Source: Thiomicrorhabdus sp.
Lineage (GTDB): Bacteria; Pseudomonadota; Gammaproteobacteria; Thiomicrospirales; Thiomicrospiraceae
Length of the DNA: 64,000 bases
Direction of reading: 5' to 3'
Assembly: GCF_963677875.1 (NCBI RefSeq)
Contig: NZ_OY782566.1
Coordinates: 434,001 to 498,000 of the forward strand
The position numbers were made by a program, and so were the translations under genes. How positions within the stretch are numbered: the stretch's first letter is position 1; each line of letters starts with the position of its first letter. The notes beneath the pieces were generated by a model. That model was not told the origin of the DNA, did not search any database, and saw nothing but the letters and a program-made list of their open reading frames with translations. Positions 32,616-41,790 of this stretch are shown here, piece by piece.

Positions 32616-33563
32616 TTAACCGGACTTCAATAAAGCGGCACTTTCACTCTCAACGCACGGAGAGTGAAACTGGTGCCAGTGCTGTGCAATCTGCTCGCGG
32701 GTACAAACCCAGACTTTCGGCTTGGCAAGAATATACTCGATAAAACGCTGCAACCCCACCAGTCGCCCCGGCCGGCCGATTAATCGGCAGTGCAGACCGA
32801 TTGACAGCATTTTGGGCGCTTCCTTCCCTTCTTCATACAGCACATCAAAACTGTCTTTCAGATATTGAAAAAACTGCTCGGAAGTATGAAACCCTTGCGC
32901 CGTCGCAAAGCGCATATCGTTGGCATCCAGAGTGTAAGGAACGACCAGATGCGGAGTCGGCGTCATACCATGTAGCCAATAGGGTAAATCATCGGCATAA
33001 GAATCCGCATCATACAAAGGCTGTGTCATTTCCAGCAACAAGCGACGCGATGCACTGCTGCAACGCCCGACATACCAACCAGCCGGTTCCTTTCCGGTCA
33101 TCTGTCGATGAATTTCAAGCGCCTTCTGCAAATGTTCACGCTCGATTTCCTCGGAAATCTGCGCATAATCCACCCATTTATAACCGTGGCTGGCAATTTC
33201 CCAGCCGGAATCCAGCATTGCCTCGACCGCATCCGGATTGCGCTGCATGGCCATTGCAACCGCAAAAACCGTAACCGGCAGTTCATAACGGTCAAACAAG
33301 CGTTTCAATCGCCAGAAACCGGCTCGGCCGCCATATTCGTAAATCGATTCCATATTCATATGCCGCTGCCCCGGCCAAGGCTCCGCGCCGACGATTTCCG
33401 ACAAAAACGCTTCAGAAGCCGGATCTCCGTGCAGGATACAGTTCTCGCCGCCTTCTTCATAATTAATGACAAACTGAACGGCAATCCGGGCGCCGTCCGG
33501 CCAACATGCCTGAGGGGGACGAGCGCCATAACCGTAAAAGTCACGATCATACTTCTTCTTCAT
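32616..33563 (-). CDS. puuE: PuuE-type allantoinase
   Basis: The start at 33563 has AAGGAG and gives a 315-residue protein. It opens YDRDFYGYGARPPQACWPDG, and INYEEGGENCILHGD, SGWEIASHGYKWVDYA, GWYVGRCSSASRRLL and LSIGLHCRLIGRPGR are strongly PuuE. This family has the polysaccharide-deacetylase fold and opens the hydantoin ring of allantoin to give allantoate. It is unrelated to the metal-dependent AllB allantoinase. It lies 30 nt upstream of uraD and downstream of puuD in one operon. Confidence 0.95.
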   Translation of the reverse strand: MKKKYDRDFYGYGARPPQACWPDGARIAVQFVINYEEGGENCILHGDPASEAFLSEIVGAEPWPGQRHMNMESIYEYGGRAGFWRLKRLFDRYELPVTVFAVAMAMQRNPDAVEAMLDSGWEIASHGYKWVDYAQISEEIEREHLQKALEIHRQMTGKEPAGWYVGRCSSASRRLLLEMTQPLYDADSYADDLPYWLHGMTPTPHLVVPYTLDANDMRFATAQGFHTSEQFFQYLKDSFDVLYEEGKEAPKMLSIGLHCRLIGRPGRLVGLQRFIEYILAKPKVWVCTREQIAQHWHQFHSPCVESESAALLKSG

Positions 33564-33614
33564 ATCCGCTCCTTCGTTATGCATCCTACATCCTCATCGT
33601 GATTTCAGCTTACG

Positions 33615-34799
33615 CTACTTTTTCAATCCCAGATACCAGCTGTTTAATAAATTTCGCTCTTCTTCGGTCATCCCCGTCAAATTACCGATCGGCATGGCAT
33701 GCGTCAGAACCGTTTGTGCATAGATTGCATCCGCCTGACCTTCAATCTGCGCGCGCGTCTCTAAAGAGACCCCTTTCGGCGGTTGCGCAAATGCCGGATC
33801 GGAAGGATTCTGCGCATGACAACTTGCGCAGCGTTGAGCCATAATCGGTGCAATGCTTTCAAAACCGACTTCGCTGCCCGTTGGCGGAACATCCGGTTTT
33901 TTCGGATAAGTCAGATAAGCCAGAAGTGCCATTAACACCGCCGCCGCCGGCAACATCCAGCGATAAAGCTTTCCACGGTTCTTTAAGTTGAAATAGTGAC
34001 GGACAAAAACACCGATCAACGCAATGGCAGCCAGAATCAGCCAGTTGTATTCGGCCGCAAAGGTCATCGGATAGTGGCCGCTGATCATAATAAACAGCAC
34101 CGGCAGAGTGAAATAGTTGTTGTGCAGCGAACGCTGAAAACCAAGCTTACCGACTTTTCCGTCCGGTTCCCGACCATTTTCCAAAGCCTCAACCATGGCT
34201 TTCTGCGATGGAATAATCCCGAAAAAGACATTCGCCGCCATAATGGTGCCGATCATGGCTCCGACATGCAGGAAAGCTGCGCGCGGACTCAGCAACTGGG
34301 TCAACACCCACGCCGTCAAAGTCAGAAACAGAAAAATTACGATAAAAAAGGCGACCGGCCGCTCACCGAGGGGACTTTTGCATAACCAGTCATACACCAG
34401 CCAGCCAATCAGAAGGGAACCCAGACCGATCACCACAGCCAGTGCCGGACTGAGTTCGGCAACGCCCGGGTCGATCATGCTCAGAGACGGATTCAGATAG
34501 AACACCACCAGCAACAGCAACATGCCGGTGATCCAGGTGAAATAGGCTTCCCATTTAAACCAGTGCAGCACCTTCGGCAGAGTTTCGGGAGCGACTTCGT
34601 ATTTCTGGACATGATAAAAGCCGCCCCCGTGGACAGACCATAGATCACCGGCAACACCGGCAGGAAGACCGGGCTTATTGCGCTCCAGATTGCCTTCCAG
34701 CCAGTTAAAATAGAAAGAAGCACCAATCCAGGCAATACCGACAATCAGGTGAATCCATTTCAGATTCAAATTGATCCAGTCTAAAATTTGAGGATCCAT
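33615..34799 (-). CDS. puuD: Urate oxidase of the PuuD type, membrane-bound with cytochrome c domain
   Basis: The ATG at 34799 has a GGAGAG site and gives 394 residues. About eight membrane helices form the DUF989 urate hydroxylase body (WIHLIVGIAWIGASFYFNWL, LHWFKWEAYFTWITGMLLL). A C-terminal class I cytochrome c has CASCHAQNPSDPAFA and an axial Met in THAMPIGNLTGM. PuuD oxidises urate to 5-hydroxyisourate and sends electrons to the respiratory chain through its haem, in place of the soluble, peroxide-forming uricase. It lies ~80 nt after gntR. Confidence 0.94.
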   Translation of the reverse strand: MDPQILDWINLNLKWIHLIVGIAWIGASFYFNWLEGNLERNKPGLPAGVAGDLWSVHGGGFYHVQKYEVAPETLPKVLHWFKWEAYFTWITGMLLLLVVFYLNPSLSMIDPGVAELSPALAVVIGLGSLLIGWLVYDWLCKSPLGERPVAFFIVIFLFLTLTAWVLTQLLSPRAAFLHVGAMIGTIMAANVFFGIIPSQKAMVEALENGREPDGKVGKLGFQRSLHNNYFTLPVLFIMISGHYPMTFAAEYNWLILAAIALIGVFVRHYFNLKNRGKLYRWMLPAAAVLMALLAYLTYPKKPDVPPTGSEVGFESIAPIMAQRCASCHAQNPSDPAFAQPPKGVSLETRAQIEGQADAIYAQTVLTHAMPIGNLTGMTEEERNLLNSWYLGLKK

Positions 34800-34878
34800 A
34801 GGGCTCTCCACATAGCGACACTCCATGAATCCAGAGCGCTATGCGGCAAACCGCAAAGGTTTTCGAGGATTCGCAGAA

Positions 34879-35565
34879 TTATTCGGGTTTCAACAAGGCA
34901 TACAAATCGGTTTCCACCGACTTGTCTTTCAAATGCAATCGATCCTGAATATGATCAATATGGTCACGCATCAGCGTTTCCGCTTCCACCGACGTTCCCT
35001 TGTCGAGTATTTCCACCAGCGCGCTGTGGTCATTGCAGGCGCAACCACCGGAGCCGGACAGGTTATATTGGGAAACGATCAGAGACGTGCGCGCGATCAG
35101 CTGCTTGGCCATTTCCGCCAAAGGCTGGTTTCCCGAGGCATTTGCCAGGTAAAAGTGAAATTCGGTCGATTTACGCAGCCCCTTTGCCCGGTTACCCATT
35201 TCGAAGAGGCGCGCCTCTTCACGCACCATCGAATACAGCATCTCCACCTGATAACGAGTCAGATTACCGGCAATCATGCCGGCTAAAGCACCTTCAACCA
35301 CTTTTCGCGCCTCAAAAAACTGCGCTACTTCCTCCGGAGACGTCATCACAACACTGGCCCCGACGTTCGGCTTAATTTCCACCACGCCTTCGTGCGACAG
35401 ACGCAAAAGTACACGCCGGATAATTGTACGGCTCACACCGAAAATTTCCGCCAGCGGCTCTTCCGTCAAACGCGCTCCAGGTTGAAGCTTCTGTTCTAAA
35501 ATCACATCGAACAAGCGATCGTAAATGACCTGTTCCTGATTTCTAGAACTTTTCGTTTTCTCCAT
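34879..35565 (-). CDS. GntR-family regulator (FadR-type) of purine catabolism
   Basis: The 228-residue protein has an N-terminal winged helix (LTEEPLAEIFGVSRTIIRRVLLRLSHEGVV) and an all-helical FCD ligand domain. Metal-binding residues expected in that fold can be seen (FHFYLANASGN, HSALVEIL, RDHIDHI). An odd CAC insertion occurs in SGSGGCACNDHS. The start at 35565 is preferred because GGGAG is correctly spaced; 35580 is the alternative. The operator ATTGTATACAAT lies 58 bp upstream, so it probably represses itself together with puuD-puuE-uraD. The same site occurs before four other purine units, which makes this protein the likely master regulator. The ligand may be a pathway intermediate. 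Confidence 0.9.
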   Translation of the reverse strand: MEKTKSSRNQEQVIYDRLFDVILEQKLQPGARLTEEPLAEIFGVSRTIIRRVLLRLSHEGVVEIKPNVGASVVMTSPEEVAQFFEARKVVEGALAGMIAGNLTRYQVEMLYSMVREEARLFEMGNRAKGLRKSTEFHFYLANASGNQPLAEMAKQLIARTSLIVSQYNLSGSGGCACNDHSALVEILDKGTSVEAETLMRDHIDHIQDRLHLKDKSVETDLYALLKPE

Positions 35566-35622
35566 TAGACTTGCTCCCATCCTCGGAATGGGTTGATATA
35601 TTCAGCATCAATTTCAACCCAA

Positions 35623-35634
35623 ATTGTATACAAT
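35623..35634. promoter_or_regulatory. GntR-type operator, gntR-puuDE-uraD unit
   Basis: Perfect palindrome ATTGTATACAAT, 58 bp before the regulator gene. It is one of six related sites in the purine island. Confidence 0.82.
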
Positions 35635-35986
35635 ATAAAAAACAACAACAACGAATTTTTTGTGATTTTTTAAGAATTTTTTCTCTGAAACAGAAGAAAA
35701 ACTGCTTGAACCGGTACGAATATCACAGGCTTGAAAACACAGACCCGACAAATATTCCATGCAAAAACACTTGCAAAAAGCCTTATCAATCGCCAAATTA
35801 CGCGAAAGCATCCTTAAATCCCAAAATAATTTCCTCTTGAGCATCTAAAGTGCAATTTGCAGAAATGTGCAGATTTCATCATTCAGATCATTTTAATACG
35901 AATTGCTTTCAAGATGCTCTAAAACGGTATCCAAACCAGATCGCCAACAAAGCAAAAAACACTAAAATGCTAGATATGCATACAAA

Positions 35987-35998
35987 ATTGTGTACAAT
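35987..35998. promoter_or_regulatory. GntR-type operator, uraH-xdh-guaD-transporter unit
   Basis: ATTGTGTACAAT, one mismatch to the perfect palindrome, 35 bp before the uraH start. It overlaps a plausible -10 (TACAAT). The 420-bp region 35566-35986 otherwise holds only AT-rich promoter sequence and the gntR operator. Confidence 0.82.
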
Positions 35999-36032
35999 CT
36001 AAAAATACCCCTCAGCCAGAGAAGACCCATTC

Positions 36033-36395
36033 ATGTCACAAGCCAACTTAAGCACCCATATTCTCGACGCCAGTCTGGGCAAACCGGCCGGCGGAGTTCC
36101 GATCACGCTTTATAAAATTGAAGATGACGGCGAAACAAAAATTTGCAGTCTGACCAGTAATAGCGACGGCCGTACCGATCACGGATTTTTTCCTGACGGC
36201 GCCATGCAGAGCGGCGTCTATAAATTGGTGTTTGCCGTAGAGGACTACCTGCAAACTGTCCATAAGGATTTGATCGGAGAGATGCCTTTCTGGGGCAATA
36301 TTTCAATTGAATTCCGTATCGGTGATCTAAACCGTTCTTATCACATCCCGCTCCTGCTCAGTCCCTACAGCTACAGTACCTACCGCGGCAGTTGA
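36033..36395 (+). CDS. uraH: 5-hydroxyisourate hydrolase
   Basis: The 120-residue transthyretin-like protein has LSTHILDASLGKPAGGVPITL at its start, the Arg in SDGRTD, and ends in YSTYRGS, the C-terminal YRGS tetrad specific to HIU hydrolase. His, Arg and the terminal Ser/His residues build the active site at the tetramer centre. It hydrolyses 5-hydroxyisourate from PuuD to OHCU, the UraD substrate. It is the first gene of a nine-gene plus-strand operon reaching 45352. Confidence 0.97.
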   Translation: MSQANLSTHILDASLGKPAGGVPITLYKIEDDGETKICSLTSNSDGRTDHGFFPDGAMQSGVYKLVFAVEDYLQTVHKDLIGEMPFWGNISIEFRIGDLNRSYHIPLLLSPYSYSTYRGS

Positions 36396-36420
36396 ATAGA
36401 CAGATTTTCAAGGAAGCACT

Positions 36421-37935
36421 ATGAGCCAACCTATTCGTTTTCTACTTGGCACCGAGCCGGTCGAATTAAAGAATGTCCCACCGACGCAAACGGTTCTCAA
36501 CTATTTACGCGAGAATGGTTTTACAGGCTGCAAGGAAGGCTGTGCCGAAGGTGACTGCGGCGCCTGTACCACCGTAATCGGTGAATTGAAAGACGGACGT
36601 GTTCACTATAAAGCGATCAATGCCTGCATCCACTTCATGCCGATGCTTGACGGAAAGCAGCTGATTAACGTCGAGCATCTGGCGGAAAACCAGACACCGC
36701 ATCCGGTGCAATCCGCCCTGGCTGAACAACACGCCACTCAGTGCGGTTTCTGCTCGCCCGGGTTCGTCATGTCCGGAGCCGCACTCTATCTGAATCTGGC
36801 CGAAAAAGACTATGCCGAACAGATCAGCAAACTTGAACCGGATGCTTTAACCGATTTCATCAATGAAACCTTCTCCGGTAACCTGTGCCGCTGTACCGGC
36901 TACGGTCCGATTATCGAAGCGGCCAGACAATTCATCGCCTTGGGTAGCGAACAGACGGACACTTCTCATCTGAACAACCCGGCGGTCATGGATGCGCTAC
37001 AGAAAATCGCCCCCAAAGAAGACAAATACTATAGCTGTGAAGGCTTGGAATATTTTCAGCCAAGCACTCTGGCCAGCTTGTGTCAGATTCTGGCACAGAA
37101 CCCTCAGGCGCATATTGTCGCCGGAGCCACCGATCTCGGGTTATGGGTTTCCAAACAACATCGAACACTGTCAACGCTGGTCAATCTAGGACAGATTCCC
37201 GAGCTGAAGACACTTGAGGTGAAGGACGACAAACTGATTATCGGCGCCTCCGTCAGTTACAGTGAAGCCTTCGATTCTCTGTGCCAATACTATCCGGAAC
37301 TGCAGGATTATCTCTGGCGTCACAGCTCGACACAGATTCGTAACAGCGGAACTCTGGTCGGCAATATCGCCAACGGTTCGCCGATCGGCGACATGCCGCC
37401 GCCGCTCATCGCTCTCGGTGCCGAAATTCGTCTGCAAAGCAAGGAAGGCGAACGGTTACTGCCGCTTGAAGATTACTTCATTGCCTACGGTAAGCAGGAT
37501 CTGCATGCAGGTGAATTTATCAAGCAGATCGAATTACCGATCCTGCGCAAGGATACGGCTAAATTCCGCGTCTATAAAATCTCCAAGCGCTTCGCTCAGG
37601 ACATCTCCGCCGTCAGCGGCTCCTTCCATGTCGATTTTGACGGCAACACCGTCACTGATGCGCGCATCTGCTTCGGCGGCATGGCGGCCACTCCGTTGCA
37701 AGCCGGAAAGACCGAAAACTTCCTGATCGGACGCAGCTGGAATCAGGACACTGTGCAACAAGCCCAAGTTCTGCTCGCCGAAGACTATACGCCCATCAGC
37801 GATTTCCGCGCCTCATCCGATTACCGTATGCAGGTAGCACAAAACTTGCTGTACAAGTTCTATATCGAAACCGCTACCCGGGACATTGCCGTGCCGATTC
37901 AGGTCAGCCATCAAGGAGGAATCAAACATGCTTGA
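36421..37935 (+). CDS. xdhA: Xanthine dehydrogenase, iron-sulfur/FAD subunit
   Basis: The 504-residue protein has two [2Fe-2S] domains: plant-type CKEGCAEGDCGACTTVIG and the helical CGFCSPGFVM...CRCTGYGPI. An FAD domain of the CO-dehydrogenase type follows (IVAGATDLGLWVSKQHR, RNSGTLVGNIANGSPIGDMPP). It passes electrons from the molybdenum subunit to NAD. It begins 26 nt after uraH and overlaps xdhB by 8 bp. Confidence 0.97.
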   Translation: MSQPIRFLLGTEPVELKNVPPTQTVLNYLRENGFTGCKEGCAEGDCGACTTVIGELKDGRVHYKAINACIHFMPMLDGKQLINVEHLAENQTPHPVQSALAEQHATQCGFCSPGFVMSGAALYLNLAEKDYAEQISKLEPDALTDFINETFSGNLCRCTGYGPIIEAARQFIALGSEQTDTSHLNNPAVMDALQKIAPKEDKYYSCEGLEYFQPSTLASLCQILAQNPQAHIVAGATDLGLWVSKQHRTLSTLVNLGQIPELKTLEVKDDKLIIGASVSYSEAFDSLCQYYPELQDYLWRHSSTQIRNSGTLVGNIANGSPIGDMPPPLIALGAEIRLQSKEGERLLPLEDYFIAYGKQDLHAGEFIKQIELPILRKDTAKFRVYKISKRFAQDISAVSGSFHVDFDGNTVTDARICFGGMAATPLQAGKTENFLIGRSWNQDTVQQAQVLLAEDYTPISDFRASSDYRMQVAQNLLYKFYIETATRDIAVPIQVSHQGGIKHA

Positions 37936-40258
37936 TACCGTCTCCCAGCCGTTAAAGAGCGGCGTGCGCGCCCCGATCAAGCACGACAGCGCGGAAAAAC
38001 ATCTTGACGGCGGCGCCCGTTATATCGACGATCTGCCGGAATCACAAGCACTTCTCCACCTGCACGTTGCCCAAAGTGAATGCGCCCATGCACAGATTTT
38101 GAGCATGGATCTGGAGGCGGTCAAAAGCTATCCCGGCGTCGTCAAGGTGCTGACTGCGGAGGACATCCCCGGTAAAAACGACTTCGCCGCCGTGACCGAA
38201 GGCGATCCGGTTTTGGTGACAGACCTGGTTGAATACCTCGGTCAGGCGCTGTTTGTGGTCGCCGCCGAATCGATCGACACTGCACGCAAAGCGGCCGGGC
38301 TGGCGAAAATCGAATATCAGGAATTGCCGGCAATCCTCGATGTGCGCGACGCCCTGCAGAAAAAATCCTTTGTTCTGGAAAGCAAACGTTTTCTGCGCGG
38401 AGAACCGCAGGAAAGGCTGGCTCAAAGCAGCCATCGCATCCAGGGCGAAATCGAAATCGGCGGTCAGGATCACTTCTACCTGGAATCGAATATCGCCCTG
38501 GCCATCCCGGGTGAAGATCAGGATATTAAGGTTTACAGCTCCACCCAACACCCTTCGGAAGTACAACACACCTGCGCCAAGGTATTGGGCGTCGCCGATC
38601 ACAATATTAATATCGAAGTACGCCGTATGGGCGGTGGCTTCGGTGGAAAGGAATCGCAACCGGCGCAGATCGCCGCAATTACCGCTCTGTGCGCTTCCAT
38701 CTGCCGTCGTCCGGCCAAATTGCGCCTCGATCGCGATCTGGATATGACCCTGACCGGCAAACGCCACGACTATGTCATCGGTTACGATGTCGGCTTCGAC
38801 GATCAAGGCGTCATCCAGGCGGTTCGCTATGAAGCCGCCTCGCGCTGCGGTATGTCTGCCGACCTGTCGGCATCGATCAACGACCGTACTATGTTCCATC
38901 TCGATAACGCCTACTATCTGGACAATGTCGAAATCGTCTCGCATCGCTGCAAGACGCACACAGTATCCAACACCGCTTTCCGCGGTTTCGGCGGCCCGCA
39001 GGGCATGGTGGCAATGGAACGGGTCATCGACGAGATCGCTTATCACCTCGGCTTGGATCCGCTGGAAGTGCGCAAGCGCAACTACTACGGTATCGACGAG
39101 CGTAATATCACCCCTTACCACATGCCGGTGACCGACAATATCATCCACGAAATCACCGCCGAGCTGGAAGCGGATTCCGACTATGCCGCCCGCCGCGAGC
39201 AGTTGATCGAATTCAATCGAAGCAGCCCGTTTATTAAAAAGGGGCTGGCGATGACGCCGGTCAAATTCGGCATCTCTTTTACCGCCACCCATCTGAACCA
39301 GGCCGGGGCACTGTTGCATATTTACAGTGACGGTTCGATCCATCTCAACCACGGCGGAACCGAGATGGGTCAGGGCCTGTTCACCAAAGTGGCGCAGATT
39401 GTCGCCGAAGTTTTTCAGGTGGAAGTCGAGCGCATAAAAATCACCGCTACCAATACCGAAAAGGTTCCGAACACCTCTCCGACCGCCGCTTCGAGCGGTT
39501 GCGACTTGAACGGAAAGGCCGCGGAAAACGCCGCCCTGATCATCAAACAGCGTTTGACGGAATTTGCCGGGCAGCATTATGGCGTCGATGCCGACATGAT
39601 CCGCTTCACGTCATCCGGCGTTCAGATCGGCGGACACAAGGTTCCGTTTAATCAACTGGTCATGCAGGCTTATCTGGCCCGAGTATCCTTGTCGACAACC
39701 GGCTTCTACCGCACCCCGAAAATCCACTTCGATCAAAGTCAGGGCAAGGGTCATCCATTTTTCTACTTCGCCTACGGCGCTGCCGTCACCGAAGTCAGTC
39801 TGGATACCTTGACCGGCGAATACAAAGTCGACCGCGTCGATGTGGTTCACGACTGCGGCGCCAGCATCAACCCGGCGATCGACATGGGTCAGGTCGAAGG
39901 CGGATTTATTCAGGGGATGGGCTGGCTGACAACCGAAGAATTGGTGTACGACGCGTCTGGACGCCTGCGCACCCATGCACCGTCTACCTATAAAATTCCG
40001 GCCTGCGGCGACCGTCCGAAAGCGTTCAATATTCGTCTGCGTTGCGACGCCAACCGCGAAGACACGGTTTACCGCTCCAAGGCGGTCGGCGAACCGCCTT
40101 TAATGCTCGGTATCAGCGTATTCAACGCTCTGAACAATGCCGTCGCCAGCCTGGCCGACTATCAAGTTTGTCCGCCTTTAACGGCTCCGGCGACTCCGGA
40201 AAATCTGTTAAAAGCTTGCCGAGCCATCCAAATTCCATCCGAGGCGGCTTATGCTTAA
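37928..40258 (+). CDS. xdhB: Xanthine dehydrogenase, molybdopterin subunit
   Basis: The ATG at 37928 follows GAGGAATC and gives 776 residues. Molybdenum-cofactor motifs are RRMGGGFGGKESQ, TAFRGFGGPQGM, GGTEMGQGLFTK and DCGASINPAIDMGQVEGG. The catalytic Glu is in SKAVGEPPLMLG. The enzyme hydroxylates hypoxanthine to xanthine and xanthine to urate. It overlaps xdhA and xdhC by 8 bp each, consistent with coupled synthesis of the complex. Confidence 0.97.
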   Translation: MLDTVSQPLKSGVRAPIKHDSAEKHLDGGARYIDDLPESQALLHLHVAQSECAHAQILSMDLEAVKSYPGVVKVLTAEDIPGKNDFAAVTEGDPVLVTDLVEYLGQALFVVAAESIDTARKAAGLAKIEYQELPAILDVRDALQKKSFVLESKRFLRGEPQERLAQSSHRIQGEIEIGGQDHFYLESNIALAIPGEDQDIKVYSSTQHPSEVQHTCAKVLGVADHNINIEVRRMGGGFGGKESQPAQIAAITALCASICRRPAKLRLDRDLDMTLTGKRHDYVIGYDVGFDDQGVIQAVRYEAASRCGMSADLSASINDRTMFHLDNAYYLDNVEIVSHRCKTHTVSNTAFRGFGGPQGMVAMERVIDEIAYHLGLDPLEVRKRNYYGIDERNITPYHMPVTDNIIHEITAELEADSDYAARREQLIEFNRSSPFIKKGLAMTPVKFGISFTATHLNQAGALLHIYSDGSIHLNHGGTEMGQGLFTKVAQIVAEVFQVEVERIKITATNTEKVPNTSPTAASSGCDLNGKAAENAALIIKQRLTEFAGQHYGVDADMIRFTSSGVQIGGHKVPFNQLVMQAYLARVSLSTTGFYRTPKIHFDQSQGKGHPFFYFAYGAAVTEVSLDTLTGEYKVDRVDVVHDCGASINPAIDMGQVEGGFIQGMGWLTTEELVYDASGRLRTHAPSTYKIPACGDRPKAFNIRLRCDANREDTVYRSKAVGEPPLMLGISVFNALNNAVASLADYQVCPPLTAPATPENLLKACRAIQIPSEAAYA

Positions 40259-41231
40259 CTGGTCAAAAATCGCCGCGCAGGCAGATGGAGAGGACGCTTT
40301 CGTCCTGATCTCGGTCGGGAAGGTCAAAGGTTCTTCTCCTCGCGAAACCGGCGCCAAAATGCTGGTATGGCAAGATCGAATGCTCGGCACCATCGGCGGC
40401 GGAAATATGGAATTGCAAGCGATCAAGCGTGCCCGAGAATCTTTACAAAATCCATTCAACGCCGGCAAGATCGACCGTACCCAGACGCCATTGATTCCGA
40501 AATTCGACCAATGCTGCGGTGGCGTAGTGGAACTGATCTTCGAACATATCCAGCCGCTAAACTGTCAATGGCTGCAAGCACTGCGTCACTACTTGCAGAA
40601 GCCAAGCGGATGCCGCTATCTGCAAACCGATTTGCGGCTGGCGCAACGCCGACTGCTGAACGAAGAACAGGTCGAACAGCTTCTGGTCGATGAGGATGTT
40701 CGCCGCGAGAGAATCGAACCACATCACTTTCCGCTCTATCTGTTCGGTTGCGGTCATGTTGGCCGGGCACTGATGCAGCAATTGCAAGCTTTCGACGCAC
40801 AGATTGTCTGTATCGACTCGCGCCCCGAGCAATTCCCGGATCAAGAACAGGATAACGTCGAATTCATCTGTGACGGCAACTGGCAAACGCACCTTGAGGC
40901 TGCGCCGGATAATGCTTACTTCCTGGTCTTCACCCATAGCCATCAGCTCGACTACCAGATTGCCGAAGCGATCCTGAAACGTGATCGCCACAACTTCTTC
41001 GGCCTGATCGGCTCCAGAACCAAACGCGTTCGCTTCGAGCGCCAATTCCGTCAGGCCGGTATCAATGAAACGTGCCTTGAAAAGATGCACTGTCCGATCG
41101 GTTTACCGGAGCTGAAAGGAAAAGCCCCGCAAATCATCGCCGCTTCGGTTGTCGCTCAACTGCTGATCGAACGCGAAAAAAACGCCAAACAACAAACTTC
41201 TCCGTTAGCCAAGGAAACCATTTATGTGTGA
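40251..41231 (+). CDS. xdhC: XdhC, molybdenum cofactor sulfuration and insertion factor
   Basis: The 326-residue protein has the XdhC/CoxI N-domain (VGKVKGSSPRETGAKMLVW, GTIGGGNMELQAI, CCGGVVELIFE). A C-terminal Rossmann domain follows (LYLFGCGHVGRALMQQL, NFFGLIGSRTKRVRFERQF, CPIGLPELKGKAPQIIAASV). XdhC binds the cofactor, sees to its sulfuration and hands it to XdhB. It overlaps xdhB and guaD by 8 bp. Confidence 0.95.
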   Translation: MLNWSKIAAQADGEDAFVLISVGKVKGSSPRETGAKMLVWQDRMLGTIGGGNMELQAIKRARESLQNPFNAGKIDRTQTPLIPKFDQCCGGVVELIFEHIQPLNCQWLQALRHYLQKPSGCRYLQTDLRLAQRRLLNEEQVEQLLVDEDVRRERIEPHHFPLYLFGCGHVGRALMQQLQAFDAQIVCIDSRPEQFPDQEQDNVEFICDGNWQTHLEAAPDNAYFLVFTHSHQLDYQIAEAILKRDRHNFFGLIGSRTKRVRFERQFRQAGINETCLEKMHCPIGLPELKGKAPQIIAASVVAQLLIEREKNAKQQTSPLAKETIYV

Positions 41232-41721
41232 TTGTCCGCACCATTTCACCGAAGAAAACCGCTCTTTAATGCGCAAAGCGATTGCGCTTTCCAAAGAGAA
41301 AATGGAAGCCGGTTTCGGCGGGCCTTTCGGGGCGATTATCACCAAGGACGGCAAAGTGATCGCCGAAGGTTACAATCAGGTCACTTCTTCCAACGACCCG
41401 ACCGCTCACGCGGAAGTCACCGCCATCCGCAACGCCTGTCAGGCTCTGGGGACTTTCGATCTGAAGGGGTGTGAAATCTATACCAGCTGCGAACCCTGCC
41501 CGATGTGCCTGAGCGCCATCTACTGGGCCCGTCTCGACAAAATTTATTATGCCAACAGCCGGGAAGACGCCGCTGAAATCGGTTTCGACGACGCCCTGCT
41601 GTATGACGAAATTCCCAAACCGATCGAACAGCGCAGCATTCCGACCGAACGCCTGCTGGAAGATGAAGCCATTGAACCCTTTAAAGACTGGCAGGCCAAA
41701 GAAGACAAAGTTCCTTATTAA
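41224..41721 (+). CDS. guaD: Guanine deaminase, cytidine-deaminase fold
   Basis: The 165-residue protein has the zinc site HAEVTAI (with the proton-shuttling Glu) and PCPMCLSAIYWA. The family-specific C-terminus is FKDWQAKEDKVPY. This is the short Bacillus-type guanine deaminase that turns guanine into xanthine, feeding XdhAB. A tRNA adenosine deaminase is less likely given the C-terminal tail and the operon. It overlaps xdhC by 8 bp. Confidence 0.93.
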   Translation: MCDCPHHFTEENRSLMRKAIALSKEKMEAGFGGPFGAIITKDGKVIAEGYNQVTSSNDPTAHAEVTAIRNACQALGTFDLKGCEIYTSCEPCPMCLSAIYWARLDKIYYANSREDAAEIGFDDALLYDEIPKPIEQRSIPTERLLEDEAIEPFKDWQAKEDKVPY

Positions 41722-41790
41722 GGATTCTTTCGCTTATTGAACTGAGGGACCGATTCCACGCAACCGATTTAATTGTCAAAAGGAGATCCG

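Noticed and set aside
38042..39577. 511-residue minus-strand open frame
   Set aside because: It is antisense to the molybdopterin subunit of xanthine dehydrogenase, whose motifs are unambiguous.
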